A stretch of DNA of 64,000 nucleotides from NCBI RefSeq assembly GCF_019393635.1, contig NC_057861.1, positions 62,622,532-62,686,531 on the forward strand, in the 5' to 3' direction. Source of the stretch: Dromiciops gliroides. Taxonomy: Eukaryota; Chordata; Mammalia; Microbiotheria; Microbiotheriidae. A program made the translations under genes and the position numbers. The first letter of the stretch is position 1; each line of letters begins with the position of its first letter. Below the pieces are notes generated by a model. It saw only the letters and a list, made by a program, of their open reading frames with translations, was not told the DNA's origin and did not search any database. Shown here in pieces: positions 23,711-37,553 of this stretch.

Positions 23711-23718
23711 GAATGAAG

Positions 23719-23935
23719 GGGGCAGCTAGGTGGCACAGTGGATAAAGCACTGGCCCTGTGCCTTCCCTCCAAGATTAGCTCCTATTTGTATATATATATA
23801 TATATATATTTGAACTCAGGAGTGCCTGAGTTCAAATCCAGTCTCAGACACTTGACACTTACTAGCTGTGTGACCCTGGGCAAGTCACTTAACCCCCATT
23901 GCCTCACCAAAAAAAAAAAAAAAAAAAAAAAAAGG
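23719..23935 (+). mobile_element. WSINE1-like SINE carrying a templated insertion and hairpin
   Basis: The SINE head (to 23757, GGCCCTG) and the rest (from about 23821) are separated by foreign DNA. Positions 23758-23791 are identical to 24956-24989. A (TA)n run follows, then a perfect inverted repeat of the SINE's own B-box region (arms 23808-23820 and 23825-23837, 4-base loop). Outer TSD TTGAATGAAGG at 23709 and 23936. Confidence 0.9.
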
Positions 23936-24489
23936 TTGAATGAAGGTAGACACCAGAGATGGATGAGTAGAAAAGGGCTTGGTTAGCCCTCACAAACAAC
24001 ATAGGTAAGGAAACAATAATAAATGAAACAAACTCAAATTTTGGAAAGAGGAACGTGGAGAATTAAAAGGGAAGGAAGAAAGAGGAAACACTTAGGATCA
24101 GAGATGGGAAGGGGAAGAAAAGAGCTGTAACAGAGTGGAAATAAGCCTTTATGTTTTTAAATCACTTTATTTGTAAATGGACAGGTGAGAGCAAAGAGAG
24201 AAAAAAGGACAAGAGGTTAGATGAGAGAAGTGTACATTTAATGGTTAGGATCAAACAAAATCCTCCGTTTGTCTTTCAAAGCCCATTATAACCTCTCCCA
24301 CCACTGCCTTCCCAGTCTTTTTATGCCTCACCAATGACATTGGCCTCCTTGCTGTTCCTCATACATGACCCTCGCATCTCCTGCCTCTGGACATTTTCAC
24401 TGGCTGTCCTATAGGCCTGGAATTTTCTCTCCTTATCTACATCTCTTGTCTTCCTCAGATTCCTTTCTGTTGTTGAGGAGTCGTTTTTC

Positions 24490-24725
24490 AGCCACGTCCA
24501 ACACTTCATGAACCCATTTGGAGTTTTGGCAGAGATACTAGAGTGGTTGGCCATTTTCTTCTCCAGCTTGTTGTACAGATGAGGAAACTGAGGCAAACTG
24601 GGTGAAGTGACTTGCCCAGGGTCACCCAGCTAGTAAGTATCTGAAGCTGGATTCGAACTCAGGAAGATGAGTCTTCCTGTCTCCAGGCCTAATGCTCTAT
24701 CTGCTACACCACATAAATGCCTCTT
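24490..24725 (-). mobile_element. Marsupial CORE-SINE, antisense, inside L2
   Basis: 'ttcatgaacccatttggagt', 'gatactagagtggttggcca', 'gatgaggaaactgaggcaaa', then the tRNA-like end. The same family is at 27850-28090. Confidence 0.75.
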
Positions 24726-24775
24726 GGATTCCTTTAGGTTCCAGGTAAAATATTTTCTGTAAAAAGCCTTTTACA

Positions 24776-24929
24776 GGGGGCAGCTAGGTGGCGCAGTGGA
24801 TGAAGCACCGACCCTGGATTCAGGAGTACCTGAGTTCAGATCCGGCCTCGGACACTTGACACTTACTAGCTGTGTGACCCTGGGCAGGTCACTTGACCCC
24901 CATTGCCCCGCAAAAAAAAAAAAAAAAAG
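24776..24929 (+). mobile_element. WSINE1-like SINE inside L2
   Basis: Sense copy. TSD AAAAGCCTTTTAC at 24762 and about 24926. Confidence 0.93.
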
Positions 24930-25149
24930 CCTTTTACTGATCCCCTTTCATGTTAGTGCCTTCCCTCCAAGATTAGCTCCTATTTGTATGTATATATTTG
25001 CATTTTGTCTTCCCCCACTAAACAATAAGCTTTCTTGAGGAGAGGAATTTTGTGGGTGGTTTTGACTCCCCAGTGCTTTTCACAGTGCCTGGCACATAAT
25101 AGGACATTAATAAATGCTTGTTGATTTATTGATAACTTGAATGGATTCA

Positions 25150-26545
25150 CCCATAAAACAGAAGAAAATAGCAAAAAGAAACAGAATCAAATAGAATCTA
25201 ATGATGTATCACTTAACAAGAAACACTTGTTAAAAAACACAGAATTAAAATGAGGGACTGGTAAAAAATAAATGAATGAATAACTAAATAAATAGATGAT
25301 AGATGATAAAGTGAGGGACTGGAGCAAAATCCATTATGCTTTAGCTGAACTTAAAAAAAGCGTGGCAATCATGATTTCAGATAAGGCTACAGTAAATATA
25401 GATGTGATAAACCAATAAGTGAGATAAGCGACAAGTGAAATTGCATTTATCTATTATATCTATCGTGCTCAAAAGCACTGCAGAAAATAGCATAGCTTCT
25501 AAATGCTTAAAGAAAAAGTTAATTGAATTAGAAGTAAAAACCATAATAGTGGGAGACCTTAACGTACCCCTTTCAGGTACAGATATATCTAACCAAAAGA
25601 TAATCAAGAAATAAGGACCTGAATAGAACTTTAAAAAATTAGAAATGATAGAACTCTGGACCTTATTGAATGGGAATAGAGAGGAACTGAACACAGTACC
25701 TTTACAAGAACTGACCATATATTGAGGCATAAATACCTCTCAAAAATACAGAAAAAGACAAATACTAAATACATCATCTACCACAATGCAATAAAAATTA
25801 TATTCAATAAAAGTCCTTTAAAAGAATCAAAAAGTGATTAGAGATGAAATAACAATTCTAAAGAACTGATGGATAAAAATAAAACATTGTAGAAACAATA
25901 GGGAATTTCATAGAAGAAACTAATAAGTTTGAGACAGCATTCCAAAATCTGTGGGATGCATCTATTTCGTAGAGGAAATTGTATATCTCTCTGAATGCTT
26001 TTCTTCTTTTTTCTCCCAGCACTTAGCACAGTTCCTGGTAATTAGTAGGTGTTTAATAAAAGTTTATTTGCAACTAGAAAAACTTGAATAATTAAAAATT
26101 CCCAACAAAGCAACAAAGTAGAAATTTTGAAAATTAAAGAAAAGATTAGTAAAATTGAGGGCAAAAAGATCATTGAATTGATTTTTTTAAAAAACTAATA
26201 AAGTAGATTAAAAAGTTAGTTGATTTTTCTTAAAGAGAAAGGAAAACCAAATTGTTAATATCAAAAATTTAAAAGAAGAATTCTCAACTGGAAAAGTTAT
26301 CAGAAACAATTTTGCTCAAACAACAAAACAGATTAACTTAGAGAAAAAGATGAATAATTACAAAAATATAAAATATCCACATTAGAGTTTTTTCCCTTTT
26401 GTTTTGACTCTTCTCTCACAGCAAGATTAATGTGGAAATATGTTTAACATGTATAACCTATATCAGATTGCTAGCTGGCTTCTGGAGAGGGGAGGAAAGG
26501 GAGGGGGGGAGAAAAATTTGGAACTAAAAATCTTAAAAAAGTCAA
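25150..26545 (+). mobile_element. L1 remnant: endonuclease part and 3' end
   Basis: Around 25530-25610 the sense strand reads VKTIIVGDLNVPLSGTDISN, the GDxN core of the L1 ORF2 endonuclease (mammalian L1 form MGDFNTPLSTLD). Frame breaks follow. 26390-26545 is the L1 3' end ('acctatatcagattgctagc', 'aaaaatttggaactaaaaat'). The middle is A-rich and diverged. Either one internally deleted L1 or two pieces. Confidence 0.65.
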
Positions 26546-26550
26546 TGTTT

Positions 26551-26706
26551 GGGGGCGGCTAGGTGGCGCAGTGGATAAAGCACCGGCCCTGGATTCAGGA
26601 GTACCTGAGTTCAAATCCAGCCTCAGACACTTGACACTAGCTGTGTGACCCTGGGCAAGTCACTTAACCCTCATTGCCCTGCAAAAAGACAAAAAAAAAA
26701 AAACCA
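26551..26706 (+). mobile_element. WSINE1-like SINE
   Basis: Sense full-length copy between L1 pieces. TSD not clear. Confidence 0.9.
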
Positions 26707-27335
26707 AAAACAACAGAAAGCAGTTTAGAACTATGCCCCCAAAGTTGCTAACCTGTGCATACTTCTTGACTCAGTGATGCCACTACCAGGTCTATATCCC
26801 AAGAGAGATCAAAGAGGAAAAGGACCTATTGGAACAAAAATAGGGTAGTTCTTTTTGTGGTAGCCCAAAATTGGAAAACAAGGGTTGTCCTCTTGGGGAA
26901 TGACTAAAACGAAGTATAGCATAAGGAAGGAATATTGTTGTGCCATAAGAAATGGCAAAATGGCCAGTTTCAAAGGAAACTGGAAAGATGTCTATGAACT
27001 AACACAGACGGAAGTGAGTACAGTTTACACAAATATAGCAACATTGTAGAGAAAACCAATTTTGGAAGACTTTAAAACTCTGATCAACACAATGATAAAC
27101 CAAAATTAAACATACCACTCACTTTCTACCAGAGAGGTGATGAAATTAAAATGCAGAGACAGGCATGACCAACATGGGAATTTGTTTTGTTGGACTACAC
27201 ATGTTAATGATGGGGGTTTTGGTTTTTGTAGAGTTTTCTTTGTTCATTAGGGGGCAGGAGAATGGAATCGACATTATATAAATGCAGGCATAGATAAATA
27301 TGAATGTTTGTACAAATAAGTCTATTGTTGGTTTT
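26707..27335 (+). mobile_element. L1 3' region, sense
   Basis: 'ctcagtgatgccactaccagg' region, 'tagcccaaaattggaaaaca' and 'tgtgccataagaaatgg' follow the order of the L1 3' coding end. Confidence 0.6.
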
Positions 27336-27349
27336 TGTTTTGTTTTGTT

Positions 27350-27481
27350 TGTTTTTGCAGGGCAATGAGGGTTAAGTTGACTTGCCCAGGGTCACACAGC
27401 TAGTAAGTGTCAAGTGTCTGAGGCCAGATTTGAACTCAGGTCCTCCTGACTCTGGGGCCGGTGCTTTATCCTAGCTGCCCC
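27350..27481 (-). mobile_element. WSINE1-like SINE, head shortened
   Basis: Antisense copy lacking part of the head ('ctttatcctagctgcccc'). Confidence 0.88.
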
Positions 27482-27849
27482 CGGGTTTTGGTGGGTTGTT
27501 TTTTTTTTAAGATGAAGCTTAATAGGATAAATGCAAATGTGCACTTCGGTCCAAAAAATCAACTTCGTAAATACAAGATCTCCATTGCCAAGAGTTCTCA
27601 TTGGCCAGACTAAGCACAACAGATGGGAGTCACTTGGATATAAGGAAAACCTTAGTTGTACAGTTACCCAAATATGGAATAAGCTGCTTTTGAGGTTCCC
27701 TGTTGCTTGAAGCCTGAAGAAGCAAAGGCTGAATGACTACTTGTTGGGAAGGTTGTAGAGATTCTCATACATGGGGTGGACTCCATGTCCCTTCCAAGTT
27801 GGATTTTCTGTGAATCTATTCTTGTTCTGGAAGGTTTCACCCAATCACC

Positions 27850-28090
27850 TTTCTCTCTTTGTTGTTTTTCAGTCATGTTTCTTCATGACCCTGTTTGGGA
27901 TTTTCTTGGCAGGAATGCTAGAGTGGTTTTCTATTTCCTCCCCAAGCTCATTTTACAGATGAAGAACTAAGGCAAAGAAGGTTAAGTGCAGGGTCACACA
28001 GCTAGCAAGTGTTTGAGGCCACATTTGAACTCAGGTCTTCCTGACTCCAGGTCCAGTCTTCTATCTACTCTGCCACCTGGCTGCCCTCTT
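27850..28090 (-). mobile_element. Marsupial CORE-SINE, antisense, inside L2
   Basis: 'ttcatgaccctgtttgggat', 'aatgctagagtggttttcta', then 'gggtcacacagctagcaag' and 'ctctgccacctggctgccc'. Confidence 0.75.
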
Positions 28091-28241
28091 GGACTCCCTA
28101 GTTTTTGTTAAGGTTCAGGCAAGGAACTACCTTTTATATGTAACTTTTCCTGATTCCCCTTAGCTGCTAATGTCTTCTCCCCTCTCTCCCCCCAAAAAGA
28201 ACACCTCATATTTATGTATTTTGGATTTACTTATATATGTA

Positions 28242-28550
28242 CAGTTATCCCTTCCACATTGTGTGGCAGCCCTGCTATCTGAAAAATCCATGGAAAATTT
28301 TTTGGCCCTCCCTTTGTACCAGACAAGAAGTCTGAATTTTTTTTCTTTTTTCTTTTGTGGGGTGTTTACAGTACCTTATTGTAAATTTTGGGCTAAGTAT
28401 TTGGTCATAGGCTCTGTTTTGTCTGCTGGCCTTTGTGTGTTGTCTGTGGCTTCTACAAAACTCCCCCAGAATTCCCATTTAATTTCTTATGGCAGTCAGT
28501 GATATATCGAAGTCATGATGGGGAATGTCATGATGTGGAAGGGATAACTG
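28242..28550. mobile_element. Non-autonomous Tc1/mariner-pogo type DNA transposon (MITE)
   Basis: 309 bp with perfect 18-bp terminal inverted repeats CAGTTATCCCTTCCACAT, flanked by TA on both sides (28240-28241, 28551-28552). The ends resemble Tigger/pogo elements (CAGT...CCCT). No transposase reading frame. It sits inside L2. Confidence 0.85.
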
Positions 28551-28866
28551 TACATGTTGTATTCCCCTGCCCTACCCCCTGCCCTGGCAAACCCCCTCCC
28601 CCCAATAGATTGAGGGAAGTGGCAATTTCATAGTAGTCTTTATATCTCCCAGGCAGATCACAGTGCTTGAAGACACGTAGTGGGTGTTTAAATATTTGTT
28701 GGTTAATTAATGAATGAGCCCAGAAAAAAACACTCTTGTGGCCAGGATTGTCTGGGGTGGGAGTGGGGGATAGAAAGGGGGAAAGACAGAGCAGATGCCA
28801 AACCCAGCTATCTAGTTAGGGTGACAGCAGCAGGAGAAGGGAAACAGCAATTAGCAATTGCATCCA

Positions 28867-29008
28867 GGGGGCAGCTAGGTGGCCCTGGATTCAGGACGAC
28901 CTGAGTTCAAATCCGGCCTCAGACATGTGACACTAGCTGTGTGACCCTGGGCAAGTCACTTAACCTTCATTGCCCCACAAAAAAACCATAAAATAAAAAC
29001 TAAAAACT
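28867..29008 (+). mobile_element. WSINE1-like SINE with internal deletion
   Basis: The stretch between 'aggtgg' and 'ccctggattcagg' is missing. TSD AATTGCATCCA at 28856 and 29009. Confidence 0.92.
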
Positions 29009-29304
29009 AATTGCATCCAGCTGATAGCTAAAACCTAAGGCCCAACCAGCCTCAGGGATCAGAAAGATCAGGAGATTCAGTGCCTTGAATTGTTTTAACA
29101 AATGGCAAATGCGATGGAGTGAAAGAGAACATCACCAAAGGACTTCAGAACCCTGATGACTGAGATGTCCAGTTGTGATGTCAGAGAATGGGGGTGGGGG
29201 GGAGTGGAGCTTGCTTTGGTTCTCTCTATTCCTGCCTCCTCTGTGAGAGGTGGTGGAGCATGTCTGCAATGAGCCATCCATTGTCAAGCATGGACACTAT
29301 GTCT

Positions 29305-29760
29305 ATTTCACTTTTTAATTTATTTTTTAAAATAGTATTTTGTTTTATTTTATTTTAATTACATGTAAAGATAGTTTTCAACATTCATTTTTGTAAGACT
29401 GAGTTCTAAATTGTTCTCCGTCCCTTCCCTTCCCACTCCCAAAGCCAGCAAGCAATCTGATATAAGTTATATATTACAATCATGTTAAACATATTTCCAC
29501 ATTAGTCATGTTGTAAGAGAAGGATCAGAACAAAAGGAAAAAAACCCACAAGACGAAACAAACATAAAAAACAACAACAAAAGTGAAAATAGTCTGCTTC
29601 AATCTGCATTCAGAATCTGTAGTTCTTTTTCTGAAGTATTTTGTGAAGAGTATTTTCCATCATGAGTTCTTTGGAATTGTCTTGGATCATTGTATTGCTG
29701 AGAAGAGCTAAGTCTATCACAGTTGATCACACAATGTTACTGTTACTGAAAACACTTTTT
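29305..29760 (-). mobile_element. L1 3' end, antisense
   Basis: 'ttttaattacatgtaaagat', 'ccagcaagcaatctgatata', 'catgagttctttggaattgt' and 'ggatcattgtattgctgag'. It is the reverse of the 17781-17943 family. Confidence 0.65.
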
Positions 29761-29776
29761 TAGAAGTAGTGAGAGG

Positions 29777-29924
29777 AGAGGCGGCTAAGTGGTACAGTGG
29801 ATAAGGCACCAGCCCTGGATTCAGGAAGACCTGAGTTCAAATCTGCCCTCAGACACTTGACACTCACTAGCTGTGTGACTCTGGGCAAGTCACTTAACCC
29901 TCATTGCCCCACAAAAAAAAAAAA
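29777..29924 (+). mobile_element. WSINE1-like SINE
   Basis: Sense copy. 12-bp TSD AGTAGTGAGAGG at 29765 and 29925. Confidence 0.95.
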
Positions 29925-29936
29925 AGTAGTGAGAGG

Positions 29937-30292
29937 CAAAACCCTCCAAGGCCAAAGTAGTTCCTATGCCACTACACTTCATTTCCCTTCTCCCTGACTT
30001 TGCCCTGTCTGTTCCCCAAGCCTAGAATACTCTCCCCTCCTCAGCTCTACCTACCACCTCCCCTGGTCCCCTTCAAGATTGAGCTCAGAGCCCACCATTC
30101 CCTGGTACCCTTCCCCTGGTCTCCAGCTTGGACTTCCTCTTCTGAGATGACCTTCTGGGGCGGCTAGGTGGCACAGTGGATAGAGCACCGGCCCTGGAGT
30201 AAGAAGTACCTGAGTTCAAATCTGGCCTCAGACACTTAACACTTACTAGCTGTGTGACCCTGGGCAAGTCACTTAACCCCAATTGCCTCACT

Positions 30293-30335
<43 letters not shown>

Positions 30336-30440
30336 TGACCTTCTATGTAACCAATCAAGAAAAGGCCTCGGGACTCAGCTCCATTCTGCAGAGGAGATGG
30401 TTCCCCCCCAAAACTGAGAGTTCTTCTGATTTCCCATGTT
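29937..30440 (+). mobile_element. L2 3' region, sense, split by a SINE
   Basis: 'ttccccaagcctagaatact' and 'cccttcaagattgagctcag' follow L2 order. The SINE at 30157 interrupts it. The right border is vague. Confidence 0.5.
30157..30331 (+). mobile_element. WSINE1-like SINE with (GA)n tail
   Basis: The A-tail has become about 30 bp of GA repeat (30299-30331). 13-bp TSD GAGATGACCTTCT at 30144 and 30332. It ends about 320 bp before the TEKTIP1 start codon. Confidence 0.94.
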
Positions 30441-30569
30441 CATTGCAGAATCCCCCCAACGCGTGACCGGAGTCCTCTGCCAATAGTCCCAGCCAAGCAG
30501 AGCTCCCACCCCAGCCCCCCAGCTACCAGCTGCATCTGTTGCTAGGGCCCGGCTGCTTGTCCTCTCTTT

Positions 30570-30581
30570 GTTGTTAGCAAC
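30570..30581 (+). promoter_or_regulatory. Candidate RFX X-box upstream of TEKTIP1
   Basis: GTTGTTAGCAAC fits the X-box form RYYNYY-N(0-3)-RRNRAC with no spacer and is an inverted repeat with GTTG/CAAC arms. It lies about 70 bp upstream of the start codon. RFX factors drive ciliary genes, so the site suits the product's role. Binding is inferred from the motif. Confidence 0.5.
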
Positions 30582-30582
30582 A

Positions 30583-30624
30583 ATGGACCGCTCCTCACAA
30601 AGAGCACACTGGAAGCAGTTCTGA
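30583..30624 (+). promoter_or_regulatory. Upstream ORF (13 codons) in the TEKTIP1 leader
   Basis: An ATG in strong context (AACAATGG) opens 13 codons, MDRSSQRAHWKQF, and stops at 30622-30624, 26 bp before the main ATG and in another frame. It matters only if transcription starts upstream of 30583; the start site is not visible. Confidence 0.4.
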
Positions 30625-30626
30625 CC

Positions 30627-30650
30627 CCACAGGCAGACCCACAGGCAGAC
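30627..30650 (+). repeat. Tandem 12-mer abutting the TEKTIP1 start codon
   Basis: CCACAGGCAGAC occurs twice in tandem with perfect identity and ends directly at the ATG. It sets the -12 to -1 context of the start codon. Confidence 0.9.
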
Positions 30651-34881
<4,231 letters not shown>

Positions 34882-34883
<2 letters not shown>

Positions 34884-34887
34884 TAAA
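34882..34887 (+). terminator. TEKTIP1: TEKTIP1 poly(A) signal overlapping the stop codon
   Basis: AATAAA uses the last two bases of the TAA stop. If this hexamer is used, the 3'UTR is only about 15-30 nt. A GT-containing stretch (around 34889-34902) follows. Confidence 0.7.
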
Positions 34888-34889
34888 AG

Positions 34890-35700
34890 TGTATCACTGT
34901 GGATGAGCGCTTCTCCTAGGGCCTTTTAGAGGAGTCAGCATCAGCCCTCCCACTCCCCCCCTCCCTCCATTCCCTCTGCGATAGGTCCTTCCAGGGCACT
35001 GTCCATCCAGCTGCTGGGATGGGGCTAAGGGGAAAGGTGGGGCAGCCTAAGGGATAGACTCACTTGGATCCCTTTAGCTATACTGCCCCAAGTGATCAAA
35101 CACATGCCTAACTCGTAAGTGCTGACATTTTTATGGTTCTCTAAGGTTTGTAGAGTGCATTCCGGATTACATTTGATCCTTATAACCCTGTGAGGAAGGT
35201 CATTTTACAGATGGAGGAACTTGAGTAACAAGTTATACAGGGGCTGGGCAGAGAGGAAAAACTCGGAATGAAGTTGCAGGGAACAGGAAGGACACCAGGA
35301 TGCTTCTGGGGTGGGAGAGGAACTGGTCCCATGGCTAGTGTCTGGTGGAATCTTTAGCTAGGTAGATAGAGTCCAGGCTGGCCTAGACTAGCATTCGCTT
35401 CACCAGCTTGAGGTTGGAGATTGTCTCGGCACATATACATGCCATTACATGAACACCTGTATCCACACAGGATGAAGAAACCAAGTACTTTAACTAATCT
35501 CATTTGTCATGGGCACACATCTACATTAGGGGCTCTTAACCTGGGATAGATGTCAAGAACTCTATCCACTTATCTAACTAAAATTTAGCATTTCCTTCAT
35601 ATAAATGTAGGAAACAAACTTTATTCAGACAAAGGGTCCACAGACAACACCAGACTCTTCAAGGGGTCCATGACACAAAAATGGTTTAAAGAATAGCCCA
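34890..35700. other. Spacer between TEKTIP1 and MFSD12
   Basis: One MIR-like piece at about 35110-35230 (-) ('gatccttataaccctgtgag', 'cattttacagatggagg'). The rest looks unique. Confidence 0.5.
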
Positions 35701-35704
35701 AGTG

Positions 35705-35860
35705 GGGACAGCTAGGTGGTGCAGTGGATAAAGCACCAGCCCTGGATTCAGGAGCACCTGAGTTCAAATCCCACCTCAGACACTTGACACTTAACTAGCT
35801 GTGTGACCCTGGGCAAGTCACTTAACCCTCATTGCCCTGCAAAGCAAAACAAACAAAAAA
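35705..35860 (+). mobile_element. WSINE1-like SINE
   Basis: Sense full-length copy; tail CAAAACAAACAAAAAA. Followed by a CA-rich run (35890-35937). Confidence 0.9.
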
Positions 35861-36332
35861 CCCCAACCCTGATCTACATATATAAACACATATCACACAC
35901 ACAGACACAAACACAGACACACAGACACACACACACCCTGGACATCTGTGCACATGCATCTAACAATCCTGGGTAAGTTTCTAACAAGTCAAAACAATGG
36001 ACTAAATCTAACAGAACAAAATTCATTAGGGATAAAAGTGAAGCCTAGCACATGGATTCAAATAATCAGTTGCCCAACTATAGCATGGGGCAGATGTGCC
36101 AGGACAACAGGGATCCAGGTGCGGGTCAAGCCCAAAGCCAGATTTTGTTATGCTGAATGAGAGCCCTAATGTCTGGGGAAGAGAAGGGAGCTGGGATCCC
36201 CTCTGTGCTGTAGTGGTAGTCCCATGTTCAGTTCTGGAGTTCAGTTTTAGGAGGAACATTGACAAGCTGGACTGCAATGTAGAGAAGAGTAGGGGGAGGG
36301 GGGAAGTGCAGAAAACCACACCATATGCTTGT

Positions 36333-36467
36333 TAGTGGCACAGTGGATAGAGCACCGGCCCTGGATTCAGGAGGACCTGAGTTCAAATCCGGCCTCAGAC
36401 ACTTAACACTTACTAGCTGTGTGACCCTGGGCAAATCACTTAACCCTCATTGCCCCACAAAAGAAAA
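36333..36467 (+). mobile_element. WSINE1-like SINE, head shortened
   Basis: Starts at 'agtggcacagtggataga'; otherwise complete. Confidence 0.88.
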
Positions 36468-36789
36468 TTTGGCACCAGAGGGCAGATCCAGGAGCAACAT
36501 GGGGTTTGGGGGGAAAGGGAGAGCAAGAAAGGGAGGGGAAGAGAAAAGCTTACAGGGAGGTAGTGAGTTCTCCAAGACTAGAGGCATTCAGGCAGGCCTA
36601 ACTACCAGATGGATCCTGAGTATTAATTGCACGCAGCATGACAAACATAGTACATACACAGGACACACAAAGATCCCTCTTGGAAGGCAAAAAAAACCCC
36701 CAAAACCCTCTACAAAAGTCCCCATAAGGCAAATAGGCAGGGATCTTACCCATTTTGCAGATGGAAAAAATGAGGCCTGGAAAGAAGCT

Positions 36790-36938
36790 CTTTTTTTTTT
36801 TTGTGGGACAATGAGGTTTGAGTGACTTGCCCAAGATCACACAGCTTGTAACTGTCATGTGTCTGAGACCGGATTTGAACTCAGGTCCCTCCTGAATCCA
36901 AGGCCAGTGCTTTATCTACTGTGCCACCTAGCTGCCCC
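36790..36938 (-). mobile_element. WSINE1-like SINE
   Basis: Antisense copy downstream of the MFSD12 poly(A) site. Confidence 0.9.
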
Positions 36939-37282
36939 CTAAGCAGTTCTTTTCTAAGGTCAGAGTGGGGCAAGGTGAAGAGCCAAGTGGTTTCCCTTCC
37001 CCTTCCCTCTGACATAGTATCCACAAACTCACCAGCCCTAACGCAGTGGCATTCCAGAAGTAGAAGAGGAACAAAGGACAAGAGACCTTGTTCCTCCTTC
37101 CCTTCTGGATCTAGGTTGTGTGTCCCCTCCATACTGAAGCCAATAATCCCCAGAAGCTCCGGGGTAATGATGAGATGGGAGAAGACAATGGGGTCCAGGA
37201 GGCTAGAATTTCCATCCCCTTCAGTCCCTCCAAGTGTGCACACTGGGCCCATATGGAGAATTCCCACCCTCATGGTGGGACT

Positions 37283-37292
37283 TTTATTTATT
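37283..37292 (-). terminator. MFSD12: MFSD12 poly(A) signal, two overlapping AATAAA
   Basis: On the minus strand AATAAATAAA lies about 180 nt downstream of the stop codon, giving a short 3'UTR of roughly 200 nt. Confidence 0.75.
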
Positions 37293-37473
37293 ACTCCAAC
37301 ATTCTTTGTAAACAGCTACCAGCCCAGAGATCCCTGGGTCAGGGAAATGGGCCAATCCCCCAGACCAGCTGGGAGTGGTCCACTGCAGGAGACTCTTGGA
37401 TCTGAGTCCCAGTATCCAGGGAAGGGGAAGGAAGAAAGTCCATGGGCACAGACACCTGAGCGATCCTGACTGT

Positions 37474-37553
37474 TCAGTTGACTGTAATGTCCTGGAAGGC
37501 TCCTGAGTTTGGTCTAGTGGCAGCCTCAGCTGGGCCAGCCACAGCTGTATCAT
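37474..37553 (-). CDS. MFSD12: MFSD12 exon 10 with stop
   Basis: 80 nt after acceptor CACCCCCAG. It encodes the cytoplasmic tail [20 protein letters not shown] and QDITVN, stop TGA at 37476-37474. The exon border phase matches the human FYD/RWD position I recall, but the tail residues are not conserved with the human form, so this exon is the least certain of the ten. Confidence 0.8.

Larger units (their letters stand above)
24250..25135 (+). mobile_element. L2 3' region split by two SINEs
   Basis: Sense L2: 'tctttcaaagcccattataa' (24270), then after a CORE-SINE and a young SINE, 'agtgccttccctccaagatt', 'aataagctttcttgaggaga' and 'agtgcctggcacataatagg' with TTAATAAATG at the end. Order of events: L2, then CORE-SINE (24490-24725), then WSINE1-like (24776-24929). 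Confidence 0.75.
27640..28715 (+). mobile_element. L2 3' region holding a CORE-SINE and a DNA transposon
   Basis: Sense L2 pieces before and after insertions: 'tcctgattccccttagctgc' (28150) and 'atctcccaggcagatcacag' to 'gggtgtttaaatatttgttg' (28650-28705). The CORE-SINE lies at 27850-28090 and the TA-flanked element at 28242-28550. The left border is uncertain. Confidence 0.6.

Noticed and set aside
36921-37469. 182-codon frame on the + strand
   Set aside because: It overlaps the MFSD12 3'UTR antisense and starts in a SINE. No domain and no splice support.
37474-37553. YDTAV in the MFSD12 tail as a YxxPhi sorting signal
   Set aside because: The fourth position is Ala, which is not a bulky hydrophobic residue, so the motif rule fails.
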